Below are positions 39,231 through 40,028 of a DNA stretch of 40,028 nucleotides, in pieces. The translations under genes and the position numbers were made by a program. Position 1 is the stretch's first letter. Each line of letters starts with the position of its first letter. Source of the stretch: a virus; IMG/VR virus record IMGVR_UViG_3300028068_000038, positions 1-40,028 of that record, one strand, 5' to 3'. The notes beneath the pieces were generated by a model. That model did not search any database and was not told the DNA's origin. It worked only from the letters and a program-made list of their open reading frames with translations.

Positions 39231-39255
39231 GCGGGAGTTACACCAGAAGGATTGA
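39073..39255 (+). CDS. Zinc-finger-like early protein, 60 aa
   Basis: ATG 39073 has AAAGGAG upstream. The 60 residues are basic and hold C7-x4-C12, FC28-S-D-A-C32 and C49-A-R-C52, a convincing metal-binding set. The frame is closed by stops immediately before the start, so it is not a fragment of the overlapping gene. Unrecognised family. Confidence 0.6.
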   Translation: MQYRRQCQKMGCTQLLSAKQMRARARFCSDACRQKDGREMRKNKPPVLCARCRRELHQKD

Positions 39256-39258
39256 GTT

Positions 39259-39786
39259 ATGCAGATCACGCAAAGACAACTCGGACGGCTCCAGACTCTC
39301 TACGGGCAGTTTGCCCGGCATGAGATAGGTGTGGACGCCGCGAGCCGCGACGAGCGGATTGCTTGGGCTTCCGCGCGGCTGCGCAAGCCGCTTTCGAGCT
39401 TCAAGGATTTGACCTTCGAGGATGCCGGCTGGCTGATTGACCAGCTCCAGACGCACCTGGGCGTGAAAGCCCCCGCCAAGCCCCACAATCGCCTCGACCG
39501 CGACCAGGCGCGCCGCGCAGGCCTCGACGGCCGCAAGGATGGCCAGGAGTTCGCCAGCGCCCCGCAGATGGCCTCCGCGGCCGATCTGGCAACCATTGAA
39601 GACTATTACTCGCGCCTGGGTTGGGGCCGCGCGCAATTCGATGCGTGGTTGCGCTCGCCGCGCTCGCCGCTCAAGCATAAGGCCGCGCCGACCATCGCCA
39701 CGCTCGCCGATGCAAACCGCGTCCGCTGGGCACTCAAAGGGATGCTTCAATACGCGGGTAAGTGGGAAGAGAGGCCAGCACGATGA
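39259..39786 (+). CDS. GemA/Gp16-like regulatory protein
   Basis: This 175-residue protein begins MQITQRQLGRLQTLYGQFAR, with SFKDLTFEDAGWLIDQLQTH at about 47-66. These match the first half of GemA/Gp16 proteins (I-T-x-x-Q-x-x-x-L, then S-x-x-D-L-T-x-x-x-A-x-x-L-I-x-x-L). GemA in Mu alters host gene expression and DNA supercoiling. The C-terminal part (DYYSRLGWGRAQFDAWLRSP) differs and ends basic. Its site near the end of the early operon is as in Mu. Confidence 0.7.
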   Translation: MQITQRQLGRLQTLYGQFARHEIGVDAASRDERIAWASARLRKPLSSFKDLTFEDAGWLIDQLQTHLGVKAPAKPHNRLDRDQARRAGLDGRKDGQEFASAPQMASAADLATIEDYYSRLGWGRAQFDAWLRSPRSPLKHKAAPTIATLADANRVRWALKGMLQYAGKWEERPAR

Positions 39787-40028
39787 AATTTCGTATCGGT
39801 GTCCAGTTGCTTCTCCCTTGGAGTCCGCAGTATGATATCTCCACCTCGCACGCGGCGGAGATCCTTGATGTATCCCCGCAGACGATCACGCGCATGATTG
39901 AAGATGGAACACTGAAGGCTTACAAGGTGCGCGACAAGATAAATAGCCCTTGGCGTATTAACTACGACTGCTTTGTGGCTTACATCGAAGGTATGCACAA
40001 GCGCAACGGCCTCGACCCCAGATTTTGA
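39783..40028 (+). CDS. Small HTH protein, excisionase/MerR-like fold
   Basis: ATG 39783 overlaps the GemA-like stop (ATGA). The 81-residue product has ISTSHAAEILDVSPQTITRM followed by IEDGTLKAYKV, the helix-turn-helix plus wing of excisionase-type (MerR/HTH_17) DNA-binding domains. The gene ends with TGA at the last base of the window. In Mu the following gene would be the middle activator Mor, which is not in view. This protein could be a regulator of the next operon. Confidence 0.75.
   Translation: MKFRIGVQLLLPWSPQYDISTSHAAEILDVSPQTITRMIEDGTLKAYKVRDKINSPWRINYDCFVAYIEGMHKRNGLDPRF

Noticed and set aside
1-40028. CRISPR arrays, rRNA genes and defence islands
   Set aside because: No regularly spaced repeats, rRNA-like segments or recognisable cas, restriction or abortive-infection genes were seen.

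Overview
The window is most of a transposable (Mu-type) prophage or phage of a fairly GC-rich bacterium. Its identity rests on a DDE transposase with catalytic residues D207, D278 and E340 at 30126-31970. An overlapping MuB-like AAA ATPase follows at 31967-32995, with a GemA-like gene at 39259-39786. The head genes follow Mu order: DUF3486, Mu gp28-type terminase, DUF935 portal, MuF head protein, protease/scaffold, decoration protein, capsid, gp36 and gpG. The tail is not the contractile Mu type. A long tape measure is followed by a distal-tail protein, a Cys-rich BR0599/DUF2163-like protein and a very large tip protein, so a siphovirus like the B3/D3112 group is expected. The host may be an Acidobacteriota member, because the Ig-like repeat at the end of the tip protein resembles those common in that phylum. 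This is only an inference.

Layout: (1) positions 1-330 hold the start of an IS630-like transposase that runs off the left edge, next to what may be a broken tail-fibre reading frame. (2) 326-11571 on the minus strand carries fibre, tip, tail hub, tape measure and tail-assembly genes. (3) 11704-11820 holds a CAU-anticodon tRNA and, just upstream of it, an intrinsic terminator. (4) 11832-14822 is tail tube and head-tail connector genes, and 14827-22712 is head and packaging. (5) 22713-27119 is a run of small membrane proteins, small packaging-related genes, holin-like genes, a two-TM protein and a T4-type lysozyme. (6) 27120-27355 is a non-coding leader with two dyads. (7) 27356-28885 on the minus strand is the immunity operon: XRE repressor, an envelope-anchored protein and a second MuF-domain protein. 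(8) 28848-40028 on the plus strand is one early operon starting from a near-consensus promoter: a Ner-like protein, a second HTH protein, a CII-like regulator, transposase, MuB, then about 20 small genes. Many of the small genes are zinc-ribbon-like. Almost every junction in this operon is an ATGA or GTGA overlap.

Together these make a complete transposition, packaging, head, tail and lysis set with early and late arms diverging from the repressor, an arrangement like BcepMu rather than Mu. No phage end, Mor/C-type late activator or host flank is identified inside the window. Points that stand out are: the MuF paralog in the repressor operon; an early membrane protein that starts with the tape-measure C-terminal motif; an operator inside the early promoter with a leaderless first gene; a tRNA with a C1-A72 mismatch behind a terminator in the tail operon; and a 48-nt repeat read in two frames.
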